Shown here piece by piece: positions 1 through 9,653 of a DNA stretch of 57,598 bases. Source of the stretch: Discostella pseudostelligera (taxonomy: Eukaryota; Bacillariophyta; Thalassiosirophyceae; Thalassiosirales; Thalassiosiraceae); contig JALLBK010000139.1 of the NCBI GenBank assembly GCA_036940085.1, forward strand, positions 1 to 57,598. Reading direction: 5' to 3'. Numbering within the stretch: position 1 is the stretch's first letter; every line of letters begins with the position of its first letter. The position numbers and the translations under genes were made by a program. The notes under the pieces were generated by a model. The model was not told the origin of the DNA and did not search any database. It saw only the letters and a program-made list of their open reading frames with translations.

Positions 1-328
1 CAGACCAGGTGTTCATTGTCAATGATTGATCACATTTCTCATCATGGGAGGGGCATATCAGAAGAACCTGCATTCCCCCCTTGCTAACCATGATTCGATG
101 GATAGTGATCTTTCATTGTCGGTGCAATTCTTGGTCTTTGTTGTGGTGGGGGGAGGAGATCTGGCACCAGCACTTCAGCCACCATACCTAGCCTCATCCA
201 AACATCCATCGTATCTCTGCTTCCACGCGAAAACAACAATTTATCCTGGTACACGTGGAGCTTGTCTCCACGTGGATGTTCAAAAAGTTTACCAAAATCG
301 CGTCTTTTGTCGGGGTACTGGGTAATCC
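1..328. other. Left flank, no gene recognised
   Basis: No open frame here looks like a known protein and none has convincing coding character. The one clear structure is a perfect 9-base inverted repeat, CACGTGGAG (252-260) and CTCCACGTG (266-274), separated by CTTGT. It contains the same CACGTGGA core that recurs in the repeats at 329-584, 6301-6556 and 19183-19278. The junction with the direct repeat is at 328/329. Confidence 0.5.
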
Positions 329-584
329 CTTGCATTTTTTTTCCGGATAAACTAATTTGGTAAAATAGGGACAATCTTTTCGTACTCAAATAGTTTTCAA
401 CCAACTTTTGCTATTCCACGTGGAGCAAATTTCCGTCCAAAATGGAGCATTTTGGGGTCCACGTGGATATGCCACCTGGAAGAAGCACAAAAACAAAAGT
501 CACAACCCAAACTTCCTTTTGAACCTTGACCTTGACCCATCGACATGGACCATGGCTGCCGCCGATCCCCTACGTCTATGGCAC
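329..584 (+). repeat. 256-base direct repeat, left copy
   Basis: Matches 6301-6556 base for base except for one position in the T-run (c versus t at 343/6315), a constant offset of 5972. It contains TCCACGTGGA palindromes at 415-424 and 458-467. It supplies the last two codons and the stop of the recombinase frame. The right copy and the diverged copy at 19183-19460 continue together past the right boundary, so the repeat looks like host or dispersed-repeat DNA rather than a classic LTR. Confidence 0.9.
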
Positions 585-1616
585 ATATCGAAGCATTTCG
601 TCGGATCTCCAACGCCCAATGAGACGGATGACGTCGGGGTCGACATTGGCCAAAAGAAGTGCAGTGGCGCCGGCCGCGCGGAGACAGCGGGCGGAGATAT
701 CACTTGGGAGGAAGCCCAGTTGGGGGCCTAAATATGCGACTGAGTCGCGGAGGCAAGTAGTTATAGCGGCCGCGCTCACCGTCGAGGAGGCACCGACGAC
801 TCGTGCAAGTGGAGTATCGCTTGGTGCCGAGTGTTGGCGAAGGTAGAGTACTCGGCGAATGATGGATAGGACAGGACATAGATAAGGATCGCCGCTGCGG
901 GCGAGACCAATGACTTCGCCACGGACGCCGTTCTTTTGGTTGGTGAACGTGAGTGAAGCGAAGCGTGCTTGTTGTATTTGTTCAATGGGAGCAGTAGTAT
1001 TGTTGATACGAGTGTCTCCGATGAAGAGTTGGACGTCGGCAAAACGGAAGGGGTTGTTGGGGTTGTCGGTGTATTCGCCAGGTCGGAGGAGGAAGAAAAA
1101 GGCGATGATGATCATATCCGCGGTAGCGCAGAAAACAGCGTCGGAGGCCTGCGTAGTTTGCGCCAGCGTGGCAATGCGACGGATGACGGTGATAGGTACC
1201 GGCTTGACGCGATCGGGCGCAGGGTCAGTAGATTTCCAGGCCTTCAGTGTGCGCTGCAGACGGAAGTCAATCTTGTGTGCGGAGTTGTGACGTGGGTCGT
1301 CGGCCCCCACTTGAAGGAACGCCTGTGCAACGTGCCGTACGTAATCTTCAGCCGTTCGAGCCCTGACGGGACCGCTGTTGGCTGCAAGTTCTCCGATATG
1401 AACTCGGTGGACAAAGACTTGTAGGATTGGTACTTTGTCCGTGAAGGCTTGGAGAAAGGGGTCGAGGCCCACATCAGTTGTGAACTCGATCCATTTTGCC
1501 CAGGCAGTGGCGGCGCTAGACGCTCGTCCTGGAGAGATTCCCTGCAGGACGGTTGTCTGAGCAATGCTGATATCACAGCGGAAACGATGGGCTTTGATGG
1601 GGTCCAGCGTTGACAT
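576..1616 (-). CDS. Tyrosine recombinase of the YR retrotransposon
   Basis: A 346-residue phage-integrase-like recombinase that would insert the circular element DNA. Visible family motifs are the box I Arg in LLRPGEY (about residue 178), the second Arg in ARCLRAAGATALLL, GRW at the usual H/W position, and a terminal Tyr in MLRYVP. The His of the canonical H-x-x-R is Arg here (RCLR). The ATG at 1616 is inside the RT frame, with 373 bases of overlap in another frame, so it needs a frameshift or internal initiation. The presumed nucleophile Tyr codon (587-585) is the last codon of element-specific sequence; Val, Pro and the stop lie in the direct repeat. Relatives usually have more residues after the Tyr, so the protein may be slightly truncated. 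Confidence 0.8.
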   Translation of the reverse strand: MSTLDPIKAHRFRCDISIAQTTVLQGISPGRASSAATAWAKWIEFTTDVGLDPFLQAFTDKVPILQVFVHRVHIGELAANSGPVRARTAEDYVRHVAQAFLQVGADDPRHNSAHKIDFRLQRTLKAWKSTDPAPDRVKPVPITVIRRIATLAQTTQASDAVFCATADMIIIAFFFLLRPGEYTDNPNNPFRFADVQLFIGDTRINNTTAPIEQIQQARFASLTFTNQKNGVRGEVIGLARSGDPYLCPVLSIIRRVLYLRQHSAPSDTPLARVVGASSTVSAAAITTCLRDSVAYLGPQLGFLPSDISARCLRAAGATALLLANVDPDVIRLIGRWRSDEMLRYVP

Positions 1617-3826
1617 CCAAGATTCTGTGGGATAAAGTGGGAAAATGAATCAATAAGGTGAGACCATGGTGTGTCGAATTTTCGGGAAAGGGCATCAGCA
1701 ATGTGATTGGATGATCCTGAGATGTAGTCGAACCGAGGAATGTATCGATGGATTCGTTGATGCATTCCGAACAACCGAAGAAGGTAGGCGGGAGGCTTGT
1801 CAGATGTTGTGCTGCCTTTTCGTTCCCAGAACGTCGTACTGAGGTTATCTCCCTTGGATAATACGGTGCGCTCACGGATGTCAAAACAGTGGGTGAGGGC
1901 ATCGAGGTGGAGGAGTCCACCGGCAAGTTCGAGGTCGGAGTTGGTGATGGTACCTCGTGGGTTGGACTCGGTGACGAGGCGGTCAACAATGTGTTGAGGC
2001 CATTGAAATCGCCAGGCGACTGGAGCGGTGTTGCTGTAGCCGTCGCGTGGGATGAGGGTGGAGCTTGGAAACCAAATGCCGCCAGCTCCCGCTCCCGATG
2101 CATCGTGGTGACCTTCGGCCACGGGAAGGAGTGGGACTAACTCTGCAATGCACGTTGGTCGAGTGGCAATGTGTTGGTGCATCCATCGAAAATTGTCCAA
2201 GGCGTCATGCACACCTTTGTGCAAGGCGACCCGACTTCCAGTTTTGTGGGTGAGGGCGTTTTGCATGGTGCTGAAGATATTGCGCGAGCCCGGTAAAGCT
2301 AATGCCATTGATCGGAGCTCGCCTAAAACTTTGTGCCATTTCTTGACACTCGTCCGGTGCTGGGAGCGTGGGATAGAATCAAGGAGTTCGGCGAGACGGT
2401 TAATGCGGTGTGGAGGAAGACGGAGGGTGAGAGTGGTGGTGTCGATGATCCACCCCAGAACTAATTTGATGGTGCCCCAAGAGCAATCGCCGGCTTTCAA
2501 CTTTTTCACCGAGACAGGCTCTCGTCGTTCGGGAGGGTCTGAAGGCTCCAGCGGGCGAAACACATCGTCGATGGCATGGAGTAAAATCCGTCGTACGCGC
2601 TGGAGGTTGTCGATCGGCGCGGGCTCTCCGGGCTCGTCGATGGGCCAGGGTGGTGACTGCTGGGCGGTGGCGACGAAGTCATCCACGAAGACATCATTGT
2701 ATGCAAGTGGGCGGTCGGCTGATGGAAGGGATGGGTCGCGTTCGATGTGTAGAAGAAGCGACATGTCGGTCGGTGGTGCAGGTGGTGGTGATGGGATGGA
2801 GGCTGCTAATGTATCCAGGTGGTGAGGCAGCGGTGTCAAGAGCTGATGTAGGCGCATGTTGGCGAGGTCGGCCACGGTTTCGGTGGCAGTCGAAAAGATG
2901 GGTGGGCTATTCGTCCAACCCATTGGAAGCACCAGCGGGAAGGCAATGAGAGGCTCAGCTCCCGGTGGGATGGGGTAGACCACGCCAAGCTTGGGAATGT
3001 CATCGATGTTGACGGCGATGCGGTAGAAACCATCGCTGATGTCGAGCTTGATGAGGTAGACAGGGCCGAAAGACGGGTCGGCGAGCAATATCTCTCGTAG
3101 GATGCGCTCGAGGGCATGTCCGAATTGCATCGCCTCCATGGCAGCGAGAGGCAGTGTGTCGGCATTGACGTCCCACCAGCTGTAGTCGCAAATCCAGCGG
3201 GGTCGACGCTCGCGCTGGGGCACTACACCTGGAGGAGAAACACGGAGGCCAGGAAGATGTTGGACGGCCGAATAAGGGAGGATAATCCATTGACCTTTGT
3301 TGATCATGTCGATGAATTCTTTGTTGAGGAAGTCCAAGTGTTTGTAGCATGATTTGTGCGGGCCCCGGCGAAGGGCGCGCTGAACTTGGTGACGAGTCCA
3401 TGGTGGCGTGGCAAATTTTACGGGCGCGCCGCGGTGCTTGTAGAGGTGCAGCAGGCGGCGAGCAGGGTGGTGCACATTGGTTAGTGACGCAAGATCGCCT
3501 GTGGGGCGACGATGGTTGACGAGTCCTCGCCACCCCAGCATTTTAAGCAATCTCGCATCACGATCAATGAACTCACCTATTTCTTTTGGCACAGACTGGG
3601 CCAGGTCAAGTGCAGGCTTCTTTGGGGTCGTGACGGACGACAGGTCGAAGGCTGCAGGTCGTTTGACGGGCGCAGAGACGGACTGGGCACATAATGCGGT
3701 GATGGGATGATGGTGATGGAAAGGGGGTGGCGACAGAGCAGAAGATGAAGAGGCAGTAGTGGAGGCATCGGTGGTACCTAGCGTTATCAACCCGCTACCT
3801 AAACACATATTGCTCACGCCGACACG
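1244..3826 (-). CDS. Reverse transcriptase / RNase H (pol) of the YR retrotransposon
   Basis: Palm motifs run YLIKLDISDGFYRI, LPMGWTNSPP and the catalytic FVDDF (the YxDD box), followed by a thumb (LVLGWIID) and an RNase H domain (HHDASGAGAG ending in HIADALSRKF). The frame is continuous with gag: after the gag TGA (3829-3827) the codons CGT GTC GGC GTG AGC AAT ATG follow without another stop, so a separate start would be the ATG at 3808, while readthrough of UGA-C would give a Gag-Pol fusion. The last 120 residues overlap the recombinase frame and resemble nothing I know. The reading frame is intact. Confidence 0.85.
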   Translation of the reverse strand, partial: RVGVSNMCLGSGLITLGTTDASTTASSSSALSPPPFHHHHPITALCAQSVSAPVKRPAAFDLSSVTTPKKPALDLAQSVPKEIGEFIDRDARLLKMLGWRGLVNHRRPTGDLASLTNVHHPARRLLHLYKHRGAPVKFATPPWTRHQVQRALRRGPHKSCYKHLDFLNKEFIDMINKGQWIILPYSAVQHLPGLRVSPPGVVPQRERRPRWICDYSWWDVNADTLPLAAMEAMQFGHALERILREILLADPSFGPVYLIKLDISDGFYRIAVNIDDIPKLGVVYPIPPGAEPLIAFPLVLPMGWTNSPPIFSTATETVADLANMRLHQLLTPLPHHLDTLAASIPSPPPAPPTDMSLLLHIERDPSLPSADRPLAYNDVFVDDFVATAQQSPPWPIDEPGEPAPIDNLQRVRRILLHAIDDVFRPLEPSDPPERREPVSVKKLKAGDCSWGTIKLVLGWIIDTTTLTLRLPPHRINRLAELLDSIPRSQHRTSVKKWHKVLGELRSMALALPGSRNIFSTMQNALTHKTGSRVALHKGVHDALDNFRWMHQHIATRPTCIAELVPLLPVAEGHHDASGAGAGGIWFPSSTLIPRDGYSNTAPVAWRFQWPQHIVDRLVTESNPRGTITNSDLELAGGLLHLDALTHCFDIRERTVLSKGDNLSTTFWERKGSTTSDKPPAYLLRLFGMHQRIHRYIPRFDYISGSSNHIADALSRKFDTPWSHLIDSFSHFIPQNLGCQRWTPSKPIVSAVISALLRQPSCRESLQDERLAPPLPGQNGSSSQLMWASTPFSKPSRTKYQSYKSLSTEFISENLQPTAVPSGLERLKITYGTLHRRSFKWGPTTHVTTPHTRLTSVCSAH

Positions 3827-5950
3827 TCATTCCGAACGATAACCATGCTCCCGACACCAAGTCGACAAGGCAGCGTATTCCGCGGTGGAGTAGGCCACAT
3901 GGTCTGAAGCGAGGGGGCAGTTGGTGTTGCATTGCCCTTTGGTGTGCCAGGCGAGGCACACCGGTTTCGAAGAATCATTTTTCGAGGCTGGTAGGGCAGG
4001 CAATTCACCGGCGGCAATTTTCTGACGGATGGCCCTGGTTTTGGTGGAACTATGACGATAGGTGCCAAACAGGGCAACATTGAAATGGGTGTTCTCCACG
4101 CGGTCGATGGCCGAACTCCCTGCACGAGCGGTGCCGCCACCGCTTCCTGCAGTAGGTTGACGGCCGGCAGGCGAGGCCGTGGTGAGACCACTAACCAAGC
4201 TGCCAGCAAGAGATCCGGACCCCGCCGTGGGCTCCGTGACGATAGTCATTGCGTCATCCTGGCGATGAAGGGCCATGAAGGATGACAAGTTGTACTTGTT
4301 GACAAAAACATCAGTGAGGATCGGTTCCCATTGCTTCTGCTCTTGGATGCAGTTGACAATGTCGGCGGGGTCTGGAAAAGTGACAATGGGGTAATTGTGA
4401 TCCAATTGAGTGAAGTAACGAGTAAGTTTCAAGGACAACCACTGCAAATGAAATACTCCCTTGAGCGACCGCAACCGAGGCACATAGGTGGAGTAGTTTT
4501 GCCAGTTGGGATCGAAAGCTTTCATGATATCGTGATGGTTGGCCAAGAAATTCGTGAGCTGGTGGCCCACCGGCAGGATGGCTCGGTAGACTGCCTGCAT
4601 TCGACGGACGGCACGGATGGAATCATCGGGGCCTGGCATATTTACTTTCATCTTCAACAAGATCTGGGCATCGGCCAAGGAGGGGGCCGCCCCACCACTT
4701 TGCACAAAACCAATCTGACGATTAATACCCTGCTCCGTCTCCACATCCGAGTCGGTAAACAGGAACGCATTTCCCAGGGAGCCCGAGTCCAAAGCATCGG
4801 AGTTTATCATCGTCCAGCGGAGTGCGGTCACCTCCGTCAAAAGGTAGAGGTTGGGTGTGTACTTCTCGTACACCGCACCCATGGCAATCAGCTCGTTAGC
4901 TACCTTCCCTTGAAAGATTCCCAATCTATCCTTCGCGGTGGCCTTCGCCAACGCCGCCCACAGGGGGGGAAGATCTGCCTCCGCTGCTACTCCACAGTAT
5001 CTAAGCAAACGCTGAAAGTTTTCGGGGCCCAGCCAACTCTCGACGGTGGTCGTCTCCTTTCGAAGCTTGTCCGCTTGGGCTTGGGCTTGTTCGGCTGCAC
5101 GTTGTTGATGGCCTGCAGCAATAGTGTTAATGAGGGGGGTAAGATTTAGCCCCCCTCCATTACCGGCACCTAACTCGGGCAAATGGTGGTGCAAAAGGGC
5201 GGCCGCTTGACTGAGCAAGGGGACATGTCGCGCTGGTGTAGCTGGGGCGACCACTTCAATAGGAGAGCTCCCCCCAGCAACGGCGACGGTGAAAGCAACC
5301 TGGCAGAAGTGGGTGAGGGGCATGCACGTTTGCTCCATTCCATCGGCTGCAATAACGGGGTGGATTGTCTCAAAATAATATCGGGGGGTGACTCCGTCGG
5401 GCTGAGACAAGAATAGACCAACATACTTGTTTGGGATAGGCACCACATACCGAGTCCGGACGTCGATGGTGTCGGGATCCCCAGCTTGGAATGGCCCCAA
5501 TGTAGCCAGAGCAGCATCGGCGGCCAATAAACCTCCCGCATTTGCGACGGTGGCGACGGTGGTGAGCGGCGCCAAATTAAACCATTGATTTGGTATTTCT
5601 ACCACGGAGCCCTGACCTTGGATGAGTTCCCCATCAAAAGCGAAGAGCTTATTATCGGTGGCAGGGTGCGCCGGTGCTCCCAGTGCTTGGTCTCGTCGAA
5701 AGGGGAGAAAATACGGGCGGAGGACGCCGTCCACAAGTAATAGGAGGGCAATTGGAAGGTGCTGGTTCGCGGCAGCAGCGATCCGTTGACGAACGGCATC
5801 GGGCGTGTCCGGGACGGCGCTAGCAATAATATTAAAGGACGATAAATAATCGTCGTAAATACCATTTTCAACGAAGGGGTCTTTCGACGCGTCGTTGAAC
5901 AGGGCGGAGAAGGTCGTAGCCACCGGGGGCGCAGGAAGAGCGAGAGCCAT
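3827..5950 (-). CDS. Gag-like nucleocapsid protein of the YR retrotransposon
   Basis: A 707-residue protein in the gag position upstream of and in frame with pol. Near the C-terminus is a CCCH knuckle, C-x8-C-x3-C-x5-H (CLAWHTKGQCNTNCPLASDH), likely to bind RNA. A central helical, Gln/Ala-rich stretch (HQQRAAEQAQAQADKLRKE) may form a coiled coil. The start is the first ATG of the frame and begins MALALPAPPVATTF. There is no protease motif that I can see. Coding is GC-rich compared with host genes in the window. Confidence 0.7.
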   Translation of the reverse strand: MALALPAPPVATTFSALFNDASKDPFVENGIYDDYLSSFNIIASAVPDTPDAVRQRIAAAANQHLPIALLLLVDGVLRPYFLPFRRDQALGAPAHPATDNKLFAFDGELIQGQGSVVEIPNQWFNLAPLTTVATVANAGGLLAADAALATLGPFQAGDPDTIDVRTRYVVPIPNKYVGLFLSQPDGVTPRYYFETIHPVIAADGMEQTCMPLTHFCQVAFTVAVAGGSSPIEVVAPATPARHVPLLSQAAALLHHHLPELGAGNGGGLNLTPLINTIAAGHQQRAAEQAQAQADKLRKETTTVESWLGPENFQRLLRYCGVAAEADLPPLWAALAKATAKDRLGIFQGKVANELIAMGAVYEKYTPNLYLLTEVTALRWTMINSDALDSGSLGNAFLFTDSDVETEQGINRQIGFVQSGGAAPSLADAQILLKMKVNMPGPDDSIRAVRRMQAVYRAILPVGHQLTNFLANHHDIMKAFDPNWQNYSTYVPRLRSLKGVFHLQWLSLKLTRYFTQLDHNYPIVTFPDPADIVNCIQEQKQWEPILTDVFVNKYNLSSFMALHRQDDAMTIVTEPTAGSGSLAGSLVSGLTTASPAGRQPTAGSGGGTARAGSSAIDRVENTHFNVALFGTYRHSSTKTRAIRQKIAAGELPALPASKNDSSKPVCLAWHTKGQCNTNCPLASDHVAYSTAEYAALSTWCREHGYRSE

Positions 5951-6300
5951 TGCTGCTGAGTGATGGCGGGGACGGTTTGCCGAGCACGGGGTTAATTAAT
6001 TATCTATTCCGTCGGCATACTGACGACGGCACCAATTAATTCGATTGCTTCGAGCTGGGCTGAAAGACGTGGCGGATCATGGCTCGACTGCCTCACGGAC
6101 ACTCGAGCCATACCGGGGCATAAAGGTGTGGCTTTGCTAGTAAAGTCCCCCTTTTTTGCCAACACGCCAGAGTACTATGCCTTCGACAGCCCACAAATAC
6201 TCCAACGACTCACAAACATACCTACGACCTACAAACTTGCCTACGACCGCATGCCTAGGGGAAAGGGACCAAGTGCAGACCAACTTAGGTGGCAGCACCA
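5951..6300 (-). other. 5' leader of the retrotransposon
   Basis: Non-coding sequence between the gag ATG and the right-hand direct repeat. It contains a perfect hairpin stem, CCGTCG (6009-6014) and CGACGG (6024-6029), with A/T-rich arms (TTAATTAATTAT and AATTAATT) continuing the symmetry outward. This is a candidate site for recombinase binding or RNA structure; I cannot tell which. Confidence 0.4.
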
Positions 6301-6556
6301 CTTGCATTTTTTTTTCGGATAAACTAATTTGGTAAAATAGGGACAATCTTTTCGTACTCAAATAGTTTTCAACCAACTTTTGCTATTCCACGTGGAGCAA
6401 ATTTCCGTCCAAAATGGAGCATTTTGGGGTCCACGTGGATATGCCACCTGGAAGAAGCACAAAAACAAAAGTCACAACCCAAACTTCCTTTTGAACCTTG
6501 ACCTTGACCCATCGACATGGACCATGGCTGCCGCCGATCCCCTACGTCTATGGCAC
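6301..6556 (+). repeat. 256-base direct repeat, right copy, continuing into host sequence
   Basis: Near-identical to 329-584. Unlike the left copy, it continues to the right (cttccgattctcaacccctcgccgca) in a way that matches the diverged copy at 19183-19460. A second shared piece (tagaggcatttgccagcattcatcgtcatcc) follows at about 6703-6733 after roughly 130 bases absent from the 19-kb copy. TCCACGTGGA palindromes are at 6387-6396 and 6430-6439. Confidence 0.85.
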
Positions 6557-6749
6557 TTCCGATTCTCAACCCCTCGCCGCATGGATTAGCCATCAACATT
6601 ACCTTCTGCTGGTATACCTACATGCCGCTGCTGTGATTATGATCATCGTCTTGGCCAATCATTCTAGGCAGCGCTACATCTACTACAGCCCTTCCCTCCA
6701 TAGAGGCATTTGCCAGCATTCATCGTCATCCCTACTATGCCGTCAAACC

Positions 6750-9358
6750 AACAACAAACATCCTAGCAGCAGCAGCAACATCAACATCAATCACAAAGTC
6801 AACCGACGTCTCCTATCCCCCTACTTACCAATGACACTGGTGAACAAGAGAAGTGCAGAGAAACGACGACTACGACGATGATGATGATGGAGACGAGGAG
6901 GTGGAGGGTGGGAGTGGTAATGATAGATATTATTATGATGATGCCGCCGTGGTGGAGAAGAAGACGGTGGAGAGGAAGCAGTTCATTCCACTAAAATTTC
7001 AACATCAGCATCATTTACTGCAGGGGGTGTTGGGGGATCAATGGTAGAGAATGAATTGGGGGAGAAGAAAAGGAGCAAGATTCGGGAGGGTGGCAGCAGC
7101 AGCAGCAACAACAACAACAACTACTACTACTACTACTACACGAACAAATACAGCAAAGGAGTACACGGAACATGATATCGTCGACACAGCATGAATATTC
7201 ACAACCTCCGCATCATCTTCATTCTCATGATTCAACCGAGCGTCCACATCATCATTAGTGCACAACGATCACCCAGTAATTGAACAAGATGTGACGAGGG
7301 ATGATGATGATTTGTTGATTGTGTCGCCACCTGCATCGTTGTTGATGGCATCGCCCTCCTCTTCAAATTCAGCAATGGAAGATAAGAGAGGAATTGTCAT
7401 GTCGTCAGTGTCACCATCTACCGCAACCAATGATAATATGAGTGGTGGTAGGAATGCCACAGCCATGGCACAGCAAGTTGGTGGCAACAGTCGAGCAGTA
7501 CCCCATGATGAACAATTCACAAACCGACTTCCACAACAACATAGTGAAAGCACTGTGACCAATGAGGGAAATAACAACGTTCATGGAGACAGAAGGAATA
7601 ACCACTCGTCGGAACAATCTCAGACACGGTCGGATCATTCTGCTGATAATGCCGCGGGAGTGGGGAATGGCTTTGGCCGTAGTAGTATCGCCAACATGAT
7701 CATCAGGAACAGCAGCAGCAACAACAACAACTTAATGAATGATACCTTCGTTGGTGCTTCCACTCCTACTGATCATGACGTGCGTGAGGATTGGGATAAG
7801 GATAGTACTGCATTGCCTTCGAAATCGTATTTTTCTTGGGTCAGAGATTCGTTTCTCTATCTGCAGCTCCTCCTTCAACTATGTCATCTTTGTCAAGGGG
7901 CGCTCCGACCGAAAGCATTGATATTGGTTTTATCAACGAGGATGGTACCAGCGATGTTTCAGGCACTATCCCCCGAAAGGTCTCGTTTGATGAGTCTGAG
8001 GTCGAATCATCAATGTCGCCTCCGGGGAAAGAGCGCAATCTTGAAGAAAAATTATCCAGCCTGCTCCAACGACAACAACGGCGAAGCCGACTACAGTGCA
8101 AAATATCCGCCATCGACCAGGACGACGACGATGGTGATATGATGATGATTCAACCATCACGTACGTTTGAAAGCATGAAAAGCAGCGCTTTAGCATCGAT
8201 TGCTGCTAGTAGTGTTCAATTTTCCGTCGAGAGCGAATGTGTTCGACAGAATGTGCAAATTGCCGAGATGATGGAGGGTGCTATGATGGATTTCTTTGTT
8301 TTAGAACAGGCCGCCGAATCAAATGAGAATACCACATTAGCTGTTCCGGACAATGAGGAGATGCAAGCAAGAACAAACGCTGGTCTGACAACTACTTCAT
8401 CACCTGGATTGCTCATCGTTGGCGATGACGGCATCGATAACTTGGCCGAGATTGAGGTTCATGAGCCGAAGCATCACCTCGTCGGCCCATCTCCGTTAAC
8501 CAAACCTGCAAATGAGGCAAATAGAGTACCGGCATCACCACCGAAATTATCTCAGCTAGAAGCACTGCCATCCATCAACAATGATAACAAGGATCTCGCA
8601 AAATTTCTTGTTCAATTTTCGGATCACATCTTAAATGGATGCAACAACTACGATACTGATAGCGCGGATAGATTCTTCATCAGCAACAGTCAATTTGGGA
8701 AAGAAGAAGATATCAGTCGGATTGAAGACAATCCATCGGAAGATCAGCATGATAATAAGTCCATGGATAGTACTGCTCCTCCGCATCTTTTGACTCGGTC
8801 TGCAGCTTTTGGAAGGGTCGTGTGTGACGATCAGCGTGGAGAGTGATGAGGAAGATCCAATCAACCCGCTGCAGTCCTTTGAAAAGTCGCGGTCACTTCC
8901 TAATCTACCTCCAGCATCAACCTTTCTTTTCGCGAAGGAACGTGCACGCATCCGACGCTACCCAGGTAGGGACCAATACATCCCATGCAAGGTATAGAAA
9001 ATATATGCATATGCATTCAGACGGAGACATCAGTATGGCTTCAATAAATGAGGAGGCGGTGGAGGAAGACGAGGAATCTGTCGATGGGATGCAAGATGCG
9101 GCAGTAAAGTCAGCCACAATAAACGATGAAGAAGTCACGATATTGGAGAAGAAGAGGGATCCCGATCATTCAAATAATCGACATATCTCTGCCGGGGTTC
9201 AATCATCGAACAGTTTTGATCATCACCGGGCCCAAATAAGTGTTGAGGACGATTTTGACATGCTTGATAAACCGTCTGCTTTCGGTGATGATAGCTGTAA
9301 TGCCAGTGATGTTGTTGCAACAACAAACCATCAAATTCGAACGACAATGCGACAATGA
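6750..9358 (+). CDS. Low-complexity disordered protein gene, frame-interrupted, unknown
   Basis: Function not recognised. Coding character (Asp/Ser/Asn-rich, human-eye judgement) is best from 7258. It runs in one frame to about 7830, in a second frame from about 7836 to 8820, and back to the first frame to 8965. There a GT-AG intron (8966-9020, 55 bases) joins cca-g to ac-gga and leads to a last exon ending at the stop at 9358. The two frame changes compensate each other and lie near a T-run (7830-7834) and a TGTGTG run (about 8820-8826), which suggests sequencing indels or recent decay. Upstream pieces at 6750-7250 encode GSSSSNNNNNYYYY-like sequence and may be the N-terminus. No domain, membrane segment or signal peptide was seen. 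Confidence 0.35.
7118..7140. repeat. (CTA)n trinucleotide microsatellite
   Basis: About seven CTA/TAC units directly following CAA/CAG repeats (7097-7117). In one frame this would encode poly-Asn then poly-Tyr. Confidence 0.8.
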
Positions 9359-9653
9359 ACATCAAGTCATCCTCAAACAAAGACGATGAAAGCAGCAACA
9401 ACAACAATTGTAGTATAATATGTAGGATTAAAATTCAATTGTTACCGTAAATGGTTTTTCTAAAAGTTACAAGAGCTATCGTTATAGTACCATTAGATGG
9501 GAACCGGCCGCCAGCGAATATGTCGAATAGGTGGGACATTTTGTGTGAAGGGTGATGTCTTTGTCCTCACACGTCCTGTATCAACGATGTAATGAAATCA
9601 CAATCCAAGTCAAATCGGAGTACGAGCAGCTGTGCAATTCGTAGGGCTGCTAC
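9359..9653. other. Intergenic, nothing recognised
   Basis: An A/T-rich stretch between the convergent ends of the low-complexity gene and the Ala-Pro protein gene. No RNA gene or repeat was seen. Confidence 0.4.

Larger units (their letters stand above)
329..6556 (-). mobile_element. Tyrosine-recombinase (DIRS/Ngaro-type) retrotransposon
   Basis: Three long minus-strand frames in the order gag (5950-3827), reverse transcriptase/RNase H (3826-1244) and tyrosine recombinase (1616-576) fill the interval between two 256-base direct repeats. The presence of a tyrosine recombinase in place of a DDE integrase, together with a DIRS-like RT, identifies the YR-retrotransposon group, which integrates through a circular DNA. 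No methyltransferase domain was seen. I found no inverted terminal repeats of the DIRS1 kind, and no clear split-repeat (A1-B1-A2-B2) arrangement of the Ngaro/PAT kind. The element is richer in G+C than its surroundings and lacks the poly-Q/N tracts and microsatellites common in host genes. All three frames are open apart from one gag-pol UGA, so it is young, although the recombinase may be clipped at its last residues. Confidence 0.85.

Noticed and set aside
7840..7866. 27-base intron (GTCAGAG to CTGCAG) in the low-complexity gene
   Set aside because: Too short, and the reading phase does not match on the two sides.
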